Positions 44,176 through 52,634 of a stretch of 52,672 nt of DNA are shown here, one piece after another. The notes below the pieces were generated by a model, which worked only from the letters and a program-made list of their open reading frames with translations, was not told the DNA's origin and ran no database searches. The translations under genes and the position numbers were made by a program. How positions within the stretch are numbered: the stretch's first letter is position 1; the number at the start of each line of letters is the position of its first letter. The DNA lies in the NCBI GenBank assembly GCA_002478885.1, contig DLKC01000044.1, positions 1-52,672 on the forward strand. Direction: 5' to 3'. Source of the stretch: Chitinophagaceae bacterium UBA7600 (GTDB lineage: Bacteria; Bacteroidota; Bacteroidia; Chitinophagales; Chitinophagaceae).

Positions 44176-47025
44176 ATGGAGCAGAAAAAACTTTTTTTAC
44201 TCGACGCTTTCGCACTTATTTTTCGTGCTTATTATGCATTGATCCGCAACCCGCGCATTACTTCCAAAGGCAAAAACACCAATGCGCAATTCGGTTTTAC
44301 TACCACGTTGTTTGACCTGATAAACAGGGAAAAGCCAACGCACCTAGCGGTGTGCTTTGATATGGAGGGACCCACAGAAAGGCACACTGATTTTGCAGAT
44401 TACAAAGCCAACCGGCAGGAAGCTCCCGAAGATTTGCTCGCCGCCATACCTGACATAAAAAAAATTATTGAAGGTTTTAATATTCCTGTTGTTGGTGTTT
44501 CGGGATACGAAGCCGACGATGTGATCGGGACACTTGCATGGCAGGCTCACGATGCCGGTTACGAAGTCTTTATGGTTACGCCGGATAAAGACTATGGTCA
44601 ATTGGTACGCGAAGGCGTAAATATTTACAGGCCTTCTTACCAGGGAGGCGATATAGAGATAATGGGTCCAAAGGAAGTTTGTGCAAAATGGGATATAGAA
44701 AGAGTTGACCAGGTAGTTGATATTCTCGGGCTGATGGGTGACGCGGTCGATAATATTCCAGGCATTGTGGGTGTTGGTGAAAAAACCGCCGCAAAGCTGT
44801 TAAAAGAATATGGAACCGTGGAAAATATTCTTGCCAACGCAGATAGTATAAAAGGTGCTTTAGGCGAGAAAGTACGCAACGGTAAAGAGAATGCGATCAT
44901 GAGTAAAAAGCTGGCTAAGATCATTACAAATGTGCCGGTGCAATTTCATGAAGAAGATTACAAACTAAAAGAATGGAATAAGCCGGAACTGATAGAAGTG
45001 TTTGCCGATCTTGAATTCAAGACGTTGGGTAAACGCATACTGGGTGACGAATTCAACGTATTTCAAACAGCACCCGTGGTTATTCAAACAGACTTGTTCG
45101 GCCAACCGGTTGCTGACAGATCGAAACCGAAAACAGAAAGAAAAGATGAAACAATTGACTCAGTTGTAACAGGCGCAGCCACCGGAGATACTGGTTTTGG
45201 CGCCGATAAAACCATAAAAAACACGGAGCATACTTACCATCTTGTACAAACAGCAGAAGAAATCGATGTCTTAATAAAAACATTGCTCGAACAAAATGAA
45301 ATTTGTTTCGATACCGAAACAACCGGCATCGATGCCAATGATGCAGAACTCGTAGGTATGAGCTTTTCAGTTACCCCGCATGAAGCCTATTATATTCCCT
45401 GCCCCGCCGACCAGGAGGCAACAAAAAAGATACTGGAACAATTCAAACCACTTTTCAATAGTTCATCTGTTACCTGGATCGGTCAGAATTTAAAGTACGA
45501 CATGCTTGTATTGAAATGGTACGGCATTGAACTGAAAGGAAATATTTACGATACCATGCTCGTGCATTACGTGGTTGAACCCGAAGGCAGGCGCAGCATG
45601 GATTTGCTGAGCGCCCAATATCTCGGTTATGAACCAGTGCATATTGAGGAACTCATCGGCAAGAAAGGCAAGAACCAGGGCAACATGCGTGACGTGGAGG
45701 TAGAAAAGATAAAAGACTATGCAGCAGAGGACGCTGATATCACGCTCCAGTTAAAACATGCGCTGCATCCAAAGTTGCAAGAAAAAGAAGTTGAAAAAGT
45801 CTTTTATGAAGTAGAGAACCCGTTAGTGAAAGTGCTCACCGATATGGAATTTGAAGGCGTTAGAATCGATGAGTCATTCTTGAAGGAATATTCAAAAGAA
45901 CTTGAACGCGAAGCGAAGCTTAGTGAAGAGAGTGTTTACAAACAGGCTGGTGTAAAATTTAATCTCGCATCGCCAAAACAACTGGGTGAAGTATTGTTTG
46001 AGGTGCTGAAGATCGATCCAAAAGCGAAAAAGACAAAAACAGGCCAATATGCAACTGGTGAAGATGTGCTGATGAAAATGGCCCACAGCAATCCGATTGT
46101 TGCAGACATTCTTGCCTTTCGGGAACTCACAAAACTAAAATCAACTTATGTTGATGCGCTGCCTGTATTGATCAACCGCAAAACAAGTCGTGTACATACG
46201 TCTTATGCGCAGGCCGTGGCGGTAACAGGAAGGCTGAGCAGCAACAACCCTAACCTGCAAAACATCCCGATAAGGTCAGATCGCGGTAAAGAAATCCGTA
46301 AAGCATTTATTCCACGCGACGAAAAACATACGTTAATCAGTGCCGACTATTCGCAAATAGAGTTGCGCATTGTTGCGGGCATCAGCGGCGATCCTAATAT
46401 GTGCGATGCGTTCAGGAATGGCAAAGACATTCACACTGCCACCGCAGCAAAGGTTTATAATATCGAAGAAAAAGATGTGACGAAAGAAATGCGTTACAAA
46501 GCAAAAAGCGTAAACTTTGGCATCATCTACGGACAAGGCGCATTCGGCCTTGCCGATAACCTGGGCATAAGCAGGGCAGAGGCAAAAGAAATTATCGACA
46601 ACTATAAAAAAGAGTTCAATGGCATAACGAGGTACATGGATGAGACCATAAACTTTGCACGGGAACATGGTTATGTGCAAACCCTCATGGGCCGCAAACG
46701 CTGGTTACGCGATATCAACAGCAGCAACTTTACCGTGCGCAGTTTTGCTGAGCGTAACGCTATCAACAGCCCCATACAAGGCACCGCCGCAGACATGATC
46801 AAACTCGCCATGATAAAGATTCATGCAGCCATGCAGAAAGAAAGATTGCAGAGTAAAATGATTTTACAGGTACACGACGAATTGGTGTTCGATGCACTTA
46901 TCGAAGAACTCGAAACATTGAAACCGCTTATACTCGAAAACATGAAAGCCGCGTTGCCGTTGCCGCATGGCGTTCCGGTTGAAGCAGAAGTAGGCTTTGG
47001 CGACAATTGGCTAGCGGCGCATTAA
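44176..47025 (+). CDS. polA: DNA polymerase I
   Basis: This 949-residue enzyme fills gaps in DNA repair and removes RNA primers. All three domains are present and look active. The 5'-3' exonuclease (about 1-290) shows FLLDAFALIFRAYYA, VSGYEADDVIGTLA and TPDKDYGQLV. The 3'-5' proofreading domain (about 360-540) keeps the acidic residues in CFDTETTGID near residue 378. The polymerase domain (about 570-949) has TGRLSSNNPNLQNIP, SADYSQIELRI near 721, the finger motif KSVNFGIIYGQG near 785, and QVHDELVFD near 898. A TACCTTAG -7-like box lies five bases before the ATG. Confidence 0.97.
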   Translation: MEQKKLFLLDAFALIFRAYYALIRNPRITSKGKNTNAQFGFTTTLFDLINREKPTHLAVCFDMEGPTERHTDFADYKANRQEAPEDLLAAIPDIKKIIEGFNIPVVGVSGYEADDVIGTLAWQAHDAGYEVFMVTPDKDYGQLVREGVNIYRPSYQGGDIEIMGPKEVCAKWDIERVDQVVDILGLMGDAVDNIPGIVGVGEKTAAKLLKEYGTVENILANADSIKGALGEKVRNGKENAIMSKKLAKIITNVPVQFHEEDYKLKEWNKPELIEVFADLEFKTLGKRILGDEFNVFQTAPVVIQTDLFGQPVADRSKPKTERKDETIDSVVTGAATGDTGFGADKTIKNTEHTYHLVQTAEEIDVLIKTLLEQNEICFDTETTGIDANDAELVGMSFSVTPHEAYYIPCPADQEATKKILEQFKPLFNSSSVTWIGQNLKYDMLVLKWYGIELKGNIYDTMLVHYVVEPEGRRSMDLLSAQYLGYEPVHIEELIGKKGKNQGNMRDVEVEKIKDYAAEDADITLQLKHALHPKLQEKEVEKVFYEVENPLVKVLTDMEFEGVRIDESFLKEYSKELEREAKLSEESVYKQAGVKFNLASPKQLGEVLFEVLKIDPKAKKTKTGQYATGEDVLMKMAHSNPIVADILAFRELTKLKSTYVDALPVLINRKTSRVHTSYAQAVAVTGRLSSNNPNLQNIPIRSDRGKEIRKAFIPRDEKHTLISADYSQIELRIVAGISGDPNMCDAFRNGKDIHTATAAKVYNIEEKDVTKEMRYKAKSVNFGIIYGQGAFGLADNLGISRAEAKEIIDNYKKEFNGITRYMDETINFAREHGYVQTLMGRKRWLRDINSSNFTVRSFAERNAINSPIQGTAADMIKLAMIKIHAAMQKERLQSKMILQVHDELVFDALIEELETLKPLILENMKAALPLPHGVPVEAEVGFGDNWLAAH

Positions 47026-47079
47026 CAACTAAATAAAATATGAGTTGAATTTTGTAAACAGGTGGTTGAACATGTATTA

Positions 47080-47106
47080 TACTTTCCTTGTGTCAATCAC
47101 TTGTAC
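47080..47106 (+). repeat. Dispersed repeat, short left half-site of the TCACTC type
   Basis: CTTGTGTCAATCACTTGTAC at 47087-47106 is a core close to that at 28671, but the usual GGCATCG arm is missing. It lies between polA and the sialate esterase gene. Confidence 0.7.
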
Positions 47107-47154
47107 TGCAACAAATAACTCAATAGTAAAAACAACAACCAAAATAAAGCCATC

Positions 47155-48561
47155 ATGAGAAAAATCCCCGGCATTGTGCTATTTCTGTTGTCAGCAATCA
47201 TCACCAAAGCTGACATTCGTCTCCCCAACATTATCTGCAGCAATATGGTTTTGCAACAGCAATCATCCGTAAAGTTGTGGGGCTGGGCAGATCCATCTGA
47301 AAAAATTTATGTAACAACCTCATGGAATAATAAAACCGATTCTGTTGTAAGCACAAGAGATGCGAACTGGATGTTGCAGGTGCAAACACCCGCAGCCGGC
47401 GGTCCTTATACAATAGTGTTAAAAGGCAACAACAGCATTACCCTCGAAAATGTATTGATCGGCGAAGTATGGGTTTGTTCCGGTCAATCAAATATGGAAA
47501 TGAATTATGGCTGGGGTCTGCCTGATATCGGTGCAGAACTTCCAACCTGTGAGAACAGTAGTATCCGTTTCTTCTATATTCCAAAAACAACATCTGCCAC
47601 ACCACAGGATAATTGCGGTGGCAAATGGGTTGAATGTGATTCAAATACGTTAAAAAGCTTCAGCGCAGTAGGTTACTTTTTTGGAAAGAAACTGAACAAC
47701 AGCATGAATGTTCCCATCGGCTTAATCAATTCAAACTGGGGCGGTACTCCCGCAGAAGTCTGGACAGAACCCACCGCAGTTAATAATGATGCTGAACTAA
47801 AGGCAGCATCAGAAAAGCAACAGCCATTTGATTGGTGGCCTTATAAGCCCGGCAATACCTTTAATGCAATGATCGCACCGATCCGCAACTACAATATCGC
47901 AGGAGCAATCTGGTACCAGGGCGAAGGCAACACGGCAGCACCCGACACCTATGCAAAACTGCTTACAAGCATGGTTTCTTCCTGGCGCAAATCATGGAAC
48001 AAAGACTTCCCTTTTTATTATGTGCAGATTGCTCCATTCACTTACGGCAATAAATATATTTCTGCTATCATAAGGGAGCAGCAGACTAAAGCCATGTCTT
48101 ATCCAAATATGGGTATGGCCGTAGTTACAGACCTGGTAGATAACATTAAAGACATTCACCCAAAAGATAAACATGATGTTGGCTACAGGCTTGCCAACTG
48201 GGCGCTTGCTGAAACTTATCACAAAGAAGTTGGAGCTTATAAAAGCCCCATGTATAAAGGCATGGAAGTGCAGGGCAATAAGGCCATCATTAGTTTCGAC
48301 AATGCACCTACTGGCTTAGTGGCAAAAGATAAAACTGTAACAGAAGTTTATGTCGCCGGTGCAGACAAAATATTTTACCCCGCCGATGCAAAGATCGACC
48401 TCAACAAACTCGTTGTCACAAGCAAGCAGGTTGCACAACCGATTGCTGTTCGTTTTGCATTCAGCAATACGGCAATGGCCAACCTGTTCAGCAAAGAAGG
48501 TTTGCCGGTTAATCCTTTCAGAACAGATAACTGGGATTTGGATAGAAGTAAAGAGGAATAA
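47155..48561 (+). CDS. Sialate O-acetylesterase family protein, exported
   Basis: This 468-residue enzyme of the SGNH/SASA group should remove O-acetyl groups from sialic acids or related acetylated glycans. It has a signal peptide (FLLSAIITKA). The nucleophile lies in VWVCSGQSNMEM, the glycine block in NSNWGGTPAEVW, the asparagine-like block in IWYQGEGNT, and the His in IHPKDKHDVGYR. A beta-rich N-terminal domain (RLPNIICSNMVLQQ) and C-terminal part frame the catalytic core, as usual in this family. It acts in the periplasm or outside. The neighbouring GH3 gene suggests joint glycan use. Confidence 0.92.
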   Translation: MRKIPGIVLFLLSAIITKADIRLPNIICSNMVLQQQSSVKLWGWADPSEKIYVTTSWNNKTDSVVSTRDANWMLQVQTPAAGGPYTIVLKGNNSITLENVLIGEVWVCSGQSNMEMNYGWGLPDIGAELPTCENSSIRFFYIPKTTSATPQDNCGGKWVECDSNTLKSFSAVGYFFGKKLNNSMNVPIGLINSNWGGTPAEVWTEPTAVNNDAELKAASEKQQPFDWWPYKPGNTFNAMIAPIRNYNIAGAIWYQGEGNTAAPDTYAKLLTSMVSSWRKSWNKDFPFYYVQIAPFTYGNKYISAIIREQQTKAMSYPNMGMAVVTDLVDNIKDIHPKDKHDVGYRLANWALAETYHKEVGAYKSPMYKGMEVQGNKAIISFDNAPTGLVAKDKTVTEVYVAGADKIFYPADAKIDLNKLVVTSKQVAQPIAVRFAFSNTAMANLFSKEGLPVNPFRTDNWDLDRSKEE

Positions 48562-48572
48562 ACTATCGGTTA

Positions 48573-48599
48573 CCGGCGCAAGCAATTTGCTTGTGCTGG
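48573..48599. terminator. Tight hairpin between convergent genes, possible terminator
   Basis: Thirteen base pairs, two of them G-U, form between CCGGCGCAAGCAA (48573-48585) and TTGCTTGTGCTGG (48587-48599) with almost no loop. No T-run follows, so it is an atypical terminator at best. It fills the 39-base gap between the esterase gene and the convergent small gene. Confidence 0.45.
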
Positions 48600-48600
48600 C

Positions 48601-48906
48601 TTACCACTGATGGTTGATCTGCTTGAGTATTTCCCTGTCAGAGCTTATTACAAATTCTTTGAAACGGTTATACCATTCCTTCCACTCGGGTTGGTTCCAA
48701 ACTGAGGTTAGTGCAGCTTCATAAGAGGCCAATGATTCAAATCCACCTTCCATTATCATGCGGTAACTGCCCCCCGAAAAATCAGAAAGTACTCTTACAT
48801 CAGATGCAGGCGGAAGCATGTTCCTTGTAAAAAGTTCGTTCATTAAATCTTTGGCTTCGCTGTAACTGCCAAACCGTAAATGGAAGATGTCGCGTACAAT
48901 GTACAT
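48601..48906 (-). CDS. Small NIPSNAP-like (dimeric alpha/beta barrel) protein
   Basis: This 101-residue soluble protein has the pattern of a ferredoxin-like dimeric alpha/beta barrel: a first strand IVRDIFHLRFG, a helix SEAKDLMNELFTRN, strands RVLSDFSGGSYRMIMEGGF, a helix ASYEAALTSVWNQPEWKEWY and a final helix. It resembles NIPSNAP or antibiotic-biosynthesis-monooxygenase-type proteins, but I cannot name a family with certainty. No signal peptide. It converges on the sialate esterase gene. Function unknown. Confidence 0.75.
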   Translation of the reverse strand: MYIVRDIFHLRFGSYSEAKDLMNELFTRNMLPPASDVRVLSDFSGGSYRMIMEGGFESLASYEAALTSVWNQPEWKEWYNRFKEFVISSDREILKQINHQW

Positions 48907-49069
48907 TGTTCAAATGTTTTAAAGGTTACTCCGGCGTCATGCCCGGGTACACAGGATTAGCTTTGTCATTTTTTTAACAGTGCGTTAAATCCGGTTCACC
49001 ACTAAAAGAATTTAACTCCGGAAAATTCATTTTCTAAGATAAAATTAAGCAACCCTGCTGCCGGCAAGC

Positions 49070-49083
49070 ATGATTTAAATCAT
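49070..49083. promoter_or_regulatory. Fnr/Crp-type palindrome
   Basis: ATGATTTAAATCAT is a perfect 14-base palindrome and fits the TGATnnnnATCA core of Fnr-type sites. It is 164 bases from the start at 48906 and 267 bases from the start at 49350. A Crp/Fnr-family regulator is encoded at 41841-42476. Binding is a guess; AT-rich palindromes also occur by chance. Confidence 0.35.
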
Positions 49084-49180
49084 AAACCGCAGGATTCTGT
49101 CGCCATAAAACAGCGGTACAACAAGCGGTTGATGCCAGTATAAATGATGTTATCAACGAAGTTTTTTAGAAAAAATATGG

Positions 49181-49231
49181 AGCCCGGCTACAGCCTATTG
49201 CAGCATCACCGCTTGCGTCGCACACTTGTAC
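49181..49231 (+). repeat. Dispersed repeat, left half-site
   Basis: The arm GCCCGGCTACAGCC and GCAGCATCACC lead to the core CTTGCGTCGCACACTTGTAC at 49212-49231. Its inverse partner at 50242-50261 shares the initial C and the CACACTT variant, and the two bracket one gene. Confidence 0.88.
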
Positions 49232-49349
49232 TGCAGTAACAGTTAAGAGCTAACAGCCATACCATTCAAGGCTTTGTTAGCAAAAGATAAAAAGAGGCGC
49301 GCTTTGTCGTTTTGAATTATTGACGATCTTGTAAACATAAATTCACGTC

Positions 49350-50165
49350 ATGAAAATCGATTTTTTTTGTCCGCGTTGGGGCAGCGATGCATTAAGTTGG
49401 GAAGATTTTTGCCGCAAGGTTAAAGACGCCGGCTACAACGGCGTTGAACTTGGTTTTGCTTTCGAAGAAAAAGAGCGGCATGAACAAAAAAAAGCATTGG
49501 AGAAATACGAATTAAAAGTGGTAGGTCAATACTGGCAATCGCTTGAAGCTGATTTTACAGAACATAAAAATGCTTACGAAAAACATCTTTATCACCTCGC
49601 TTCGCTGGTTCCCGTTAAGATAGATTCACAAACCGGCAAAGACTATTTTTCCTTTGATCAAAACAAAGAACTGTTTGATATAGCTTCAGCATTTACAAAA
49701 GAGACCGGCATTGTAGTGGCACATGAAACGCACCGCAACAAAGCGTTGTTCGCCGCGCACATAACAAAGCAAATACTGGAGCGCATTCCATCACTCGCCA
49801 TTACGGCAGATTTCTCCCATTGGTGCAACGTGGCAGAAAGCTTTCTTGAAGACCAGCAGGATGCACTTGATATTGCAATAAAACATACCGTGCATATTCA
49901 TGCGAGGGTTGGGCATACTGAGGGACCGCAGGTTACCGACCCAAAATTGCCTGAATGGCAAACTGCCCTGGAACACCATTGCGACTGGTGGAAAAAAATT
50001 ATTTCTTACCAGGAACAAAAGGGCACAGCGTATTTCACTATTACTCCAGAATTTGGCCCGGCGCCATATATGATGCACCATCCCGAAACAAAAAAGCCAC
50101 TTGCCAATCAGTGGGAGATAAACGTTTGGATGATGAATTATTTAAAAGCACAGCTAAACGCATAG
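49350..50165 (+). CDS. Sugar phosphate isomerase/epimerase (TIM barrel)
   Basis: This 271-residue cytoplasmic protein belongs to the xylose-isomerase-like TIM-barrel group. The expected metal ligands can be followed along the barrel: Glu in VVAHETHRN, Asp and His in ITADFSHWC, His in VHIHARVGH and Glu in TITPEFGPAPY. The N-terminus (KIDFFCPRWG, GYNGVELGF) is typical. It should isomerise or epimerise a sugar or a cyclic polyol; the substrate is unknown. The gene is alone between inverted half-sites and ends at a strong bidirectional terminator. Confidence 0.9.
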   Translation: MKIDFFCPRWGSDALSWEDFCRKVKDAGYNGVELGFAFEEKERHEQKKALEKYELKVVGQYWQSLEADFTEHKNAYEKHLYHLASLVPVKIDSQTGKDYFSFDQNKELFDIASAFTKETGIVVAHETHRNKALFAAHITKQILERIPSLAITADFSHWCNVAESFLEDQQDALDIAIKHTVHIHARVGHTEGPQVTDPKLPEWQTALEHHCDWWKKIISYQEQKGTAYFTITPEFGPAPYMMHHPETKKPLANQWEINVWMMNYLKAQLNA

Positions 50166-50184
50166 TTTAATAGCGTGCCATAAT

Positions 50185-50219
50185 AAAAAAGTGGCTGCCC
50201 CGGGGGCAGCCGCTTTTTT
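50185..50219. terminator. Strong bidirectional terminator
   Basis: AAAAAAGTGGCTGCCC (50185-50200) pairs with GGGCAGCCGCTTTTTT (50204-50219) with one G-U pair and a three-base loop. It lies between the convergent isomerase and GH3 genes. Confidence 0.95.
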
Positions 50220-50241
50220 ATTTGTTCCGTAAAGATTAGAA

Positions 50242-50298
50242 GTAGAAGTGTGCGACGCAAGGAACGATGCCAAATGATACCTGAGCCGGGCACAAAAT
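50242..50298 (-). repeat. Dispersed repeat, right half-site
   Basis: GTAGAAGTGTGCGACGCAAG at 50242-50261 is followed by GAACGATGCCAAATG and GAGCCGGGC. It is the inverse partner of 49181-49231. Confidence 0.85.
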
Positions 50299-50320
50299 AT
50301 TTTTCTCTTCTTTACCTTAT

Positions 50321-52588
50321 TTACTTATTCCAGTTCAGTTTGCCAAGCTTCACGTTTTTAGAATCACCTCCAATCATAATTTCAAATTCGCCGGGTTCCC
50401 AATCATAACTCATGTCGGCGTGATAATATTTGAGATCGTTGGTATTTATGCTAAACATAACAGCTTTACTTTCGCCAGCCTTTAATTCAATTTTCTGAAA
50501 ACCTTTCAATTCTTTCACGGGCCTTGTGTTTGCGCCAACCACATCGTGGAGATACAACTGCACGACTTCTTTGCCATCTACTTTGCCGGTATTCGTTACG
50601 GTTACAGTGGCAGTCACCGATTGATTGCCTTTTGGTGATGTGCTGCTAAGTTTAATATCGCTGTAGGAAAAGTTAGTATAACTTAATCCATAACCAAAAG
50701 GATAAACCGGGTCATTGCTTACATCCAAATAATTGCTGCGGAATTTTTGGAACCATTGGCCTTCGGGCAGCGGGCGGCCGGTAGATTTGTGGCTATAATA
50801 AATTGGCACTTGCCCGACATTCTGCGGCCATGTGGTGGTTAACTTACCTGAAGGATTTACATCGCCAAACAACACATCGGCAATGGCATAACCAGCTTCA
50901 CTACCGCCAAACCATACATTGAGTATTGCAGGCACGTTGTCATTTTCCCACTTGATTGCCAGAGGGCGGCCGGTAAACAACACCAACACAACCGGCTTGC
51001 CTGTTTTTACCAGTGCTTTCAGCAGGTCTCTTTGTGATTCGGGAATTTGAATATCGCTCCGGCTGGACGCTTCGCCCGTCATCTCGGCTGCTTCGCCTAA
51101 TGCAGCAACGATCACGTCGGCATCCTTCGCAACAGTCAACGCTTCATTAAGAATTTCACTTGCAGGACGGTTATCTCTTGCCAATGATTTGCCAAACATG
51201 GTGGCCCTTTCTTCAAAAGCAGCATCATAGTCGAGGTTTGAACCTTTGGCATAAACGAACTTCGCCTTGTCGCCGGCTACAGCCTTAAGGCCTGTAAGCA
51301 GCGAAGTTGCTTTATCAAAATTGGCAGCCACGCTCCATGTGCCCGGCATATTCTCTTTGTTATCTGCCAGTGGACCAACAACAGCAATCGTTCCGGCCTT
51401 TTTTAAGGGAAGAACACTGTTTTGGTTTTTCAGCAATACAAAACAATCGGCAGCGATCTTTCTCGCTTCAACACGATTTGCATCAGTGAAGATGTCGGTT
51501 TTGGCGCGATCAGCATTACAATATTTGTAAGGGTTATCAAACAAACCAAGTTTATATTTCGCTTCAAGAATGCTACGGCAGGCATTGTCTATTTCCTGTT
51601 GCGTTACTTTACCCTCTTTAAGAGATTTACCAAGTGTAGTAAGAAACCCCTCCCCAACCATGTCCATATCAATACCTGCTTTTAATGCGAGAGCCGAAAC
51701 AGTTTGCAGATCGCCAAGACCGTGCGCCTGCAACTCATTGATGCCTGTATAGTCCGTAACCAATAAACCTTTGAAGCCCCACTGTTTCCGCAATACATCC
51801 GTCATCAGGTATTTGTTTGCAGTCGCAGGTACTCCGTTTACATCGTTGAAAGAAGCCATTACGCTTCCCACGCCGGCATCAACTGCAGCTTTGTATGGCG
51901 GAAGATATTCGTTGAACATTTTTGAATAACTCATATCGGTTGAGTTGTAATCAAGACCGGATTCTGCGGCGCCATACAATGCGTAGTGCTTTACACAAGA
52001 AAGGATGTTTGTATTCTTCGAAAGATCTCCCTGGTAACCTTTTACCATGGCTTTGGCGATTTCGCCACCAAGATATGGATCTTCGCCACTGCCTTCTGCA
52101 ATACGGCCCCAGCGCGGATCACGGCCAATATCAACCATTGGTGAAAATGCCCAACATATACCGTCTGCACTCGCTTCGAGGGCCGCAATTTGTGCGCTTC
52201 GCTCAATCGCCTTCATGTCCCAACTGCAGCTTAAGCCGAGCGGAATCGGGAAAACAGTTTCGTAACCATGTATTACATCCATGCCGAAGATCAGCGGAAT
52301 TTTTAAACGGCTTTCTTCTACAGCAACGCGCTGAACGTCTCTTATCTTTGCCACCGACTTTATGTTGAACAAGCCGCCAACCTTTCCATCGCGGATTTTC
52401 TGTCCAATATCAGAACTCTTCGCCTGGCCGGTTACGATATCACCAGACCCTGGTAAATTCAACTGCCCGATTTTCTCCTGCAGTGTCATTTTACTCATCA
52501 GGTTATTGATGAACGCGTTCATTTTCGCGTCCTGTGCATCCACATAAGTCGCCGCCACGATAAAAAGCAGCATCATCCATTTTTTCAT
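50321..52588 (-). CDS. bglX: GH3 beta-glucosidase (BglX type), exported
   Basis: The start is taken at 52588 (MKKWMMLLFIV), giving a signal peptide ending in VDAQ and 755 residues; the longer frame only translates the repeat at the window edge. Domain 1 is a TIM barrel with KIGQLNLPGSGD, FGMDVIHGYE, Lys200-His201 and the nucleophile Asp279 in LLVTDYTGI. Domain 2 holds the likely acid/base Glu in EMTGEASSRSD. A C-terminal fibronectin-III-like domain (VTVTNTGKVDGKEVVQLYL) ends the protein. It should cleave terminal beta-glucosides in the periplasm. It converges on the isomerase gene; both may serve sugar use. Confidence 0.94.
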   Translation of the reverse strand: MKKWMMLLFIVAATYVDAQDAKMNAFINNLMSKMTLQEKIGQLNLPGSGDIVTGQAKSSDIGQKIRDGKVGGLFNIKSVAKIRDVQRVAVEESRLKIPLIFGMDVIHGYETVFPIPLGLSCSWDMKAIERSAQIAALEASADGICWAFSPMVDIGRDPRWGRIAEGSGEDPYLGGEIAKAMVKGYQGDLSKNTNILSCVKHYALYGAAESGLDYNSTDMSYSKMFNEYLPPYKAAVDAGVGSVMASFNDVNGVPATANKYLMTDVLRKQWGFKGLLVTDYTGINELQAHGLGDLQTVSALALKAGIDMDMVGEGFLTTLGKSLKEGKVTQQEIDNACRSILEAKYKLGLFDNPYKYCNADRAKTDIFTDANRVEARKIAADCFVLLKNQNSVLPLKKAGTIAVVGPLADNKENMPGTWSVAANFDKATSLLTGLKAVAGDKAKFVYAKGSNLDYDAAFEERATMFGKSLARDNRPASEILNEALTVAKDADVIVAALGEAAEMTGEASSRSDIQIPESQRDLLKALVKTGKPVVLVLFTGRPLAIKWENDNVPAILNVWFGGSEAGYAIADVLFGDVNPSGKLTTTWPQNVGQVPIYYSHKSTGRPLPEGQWFQKFRSNYLDVSNDPVYPFGYGLSYTNFSYSDIKLSSTSPKGNQSVTATVTVTNTGKVDGKEVVQLYLHDVVGANTRPVKELKGFQKIELKAGESKAVMFSINTNDLKYYHADMSYDWEPGEFEIMIGGDSKNVKLGKLNWNK

Positions 52589-52634
52589 ACTGATCTGTTT
52601 ATGTTGTTTGATATTTTGTTTGCAAGCATTTGGT

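Larger units (their letters stand above)
48907..49349. other. 443-base divergent gap
   Basis: This gap between divergent genes holds no gene that I can see. It contains the 14-base palindrome at 49070-49083, a decayed right half-site of the dispersed repeat at 49116-49137 (GTACAACAAGCGGTTGATGC and two more bases) and a full left half-site at 49181-49231. Promoters for both neighbours must lie here. Confidence 0.7.

Noticed and set aside
72..50298. The repeats as ordinary rho-independent terminators
   Set aside because: They occur between divergent, convergent and co-directional genes alike and lack T-runs; true terminators lie beside them at 29905, 40902 and 50185.
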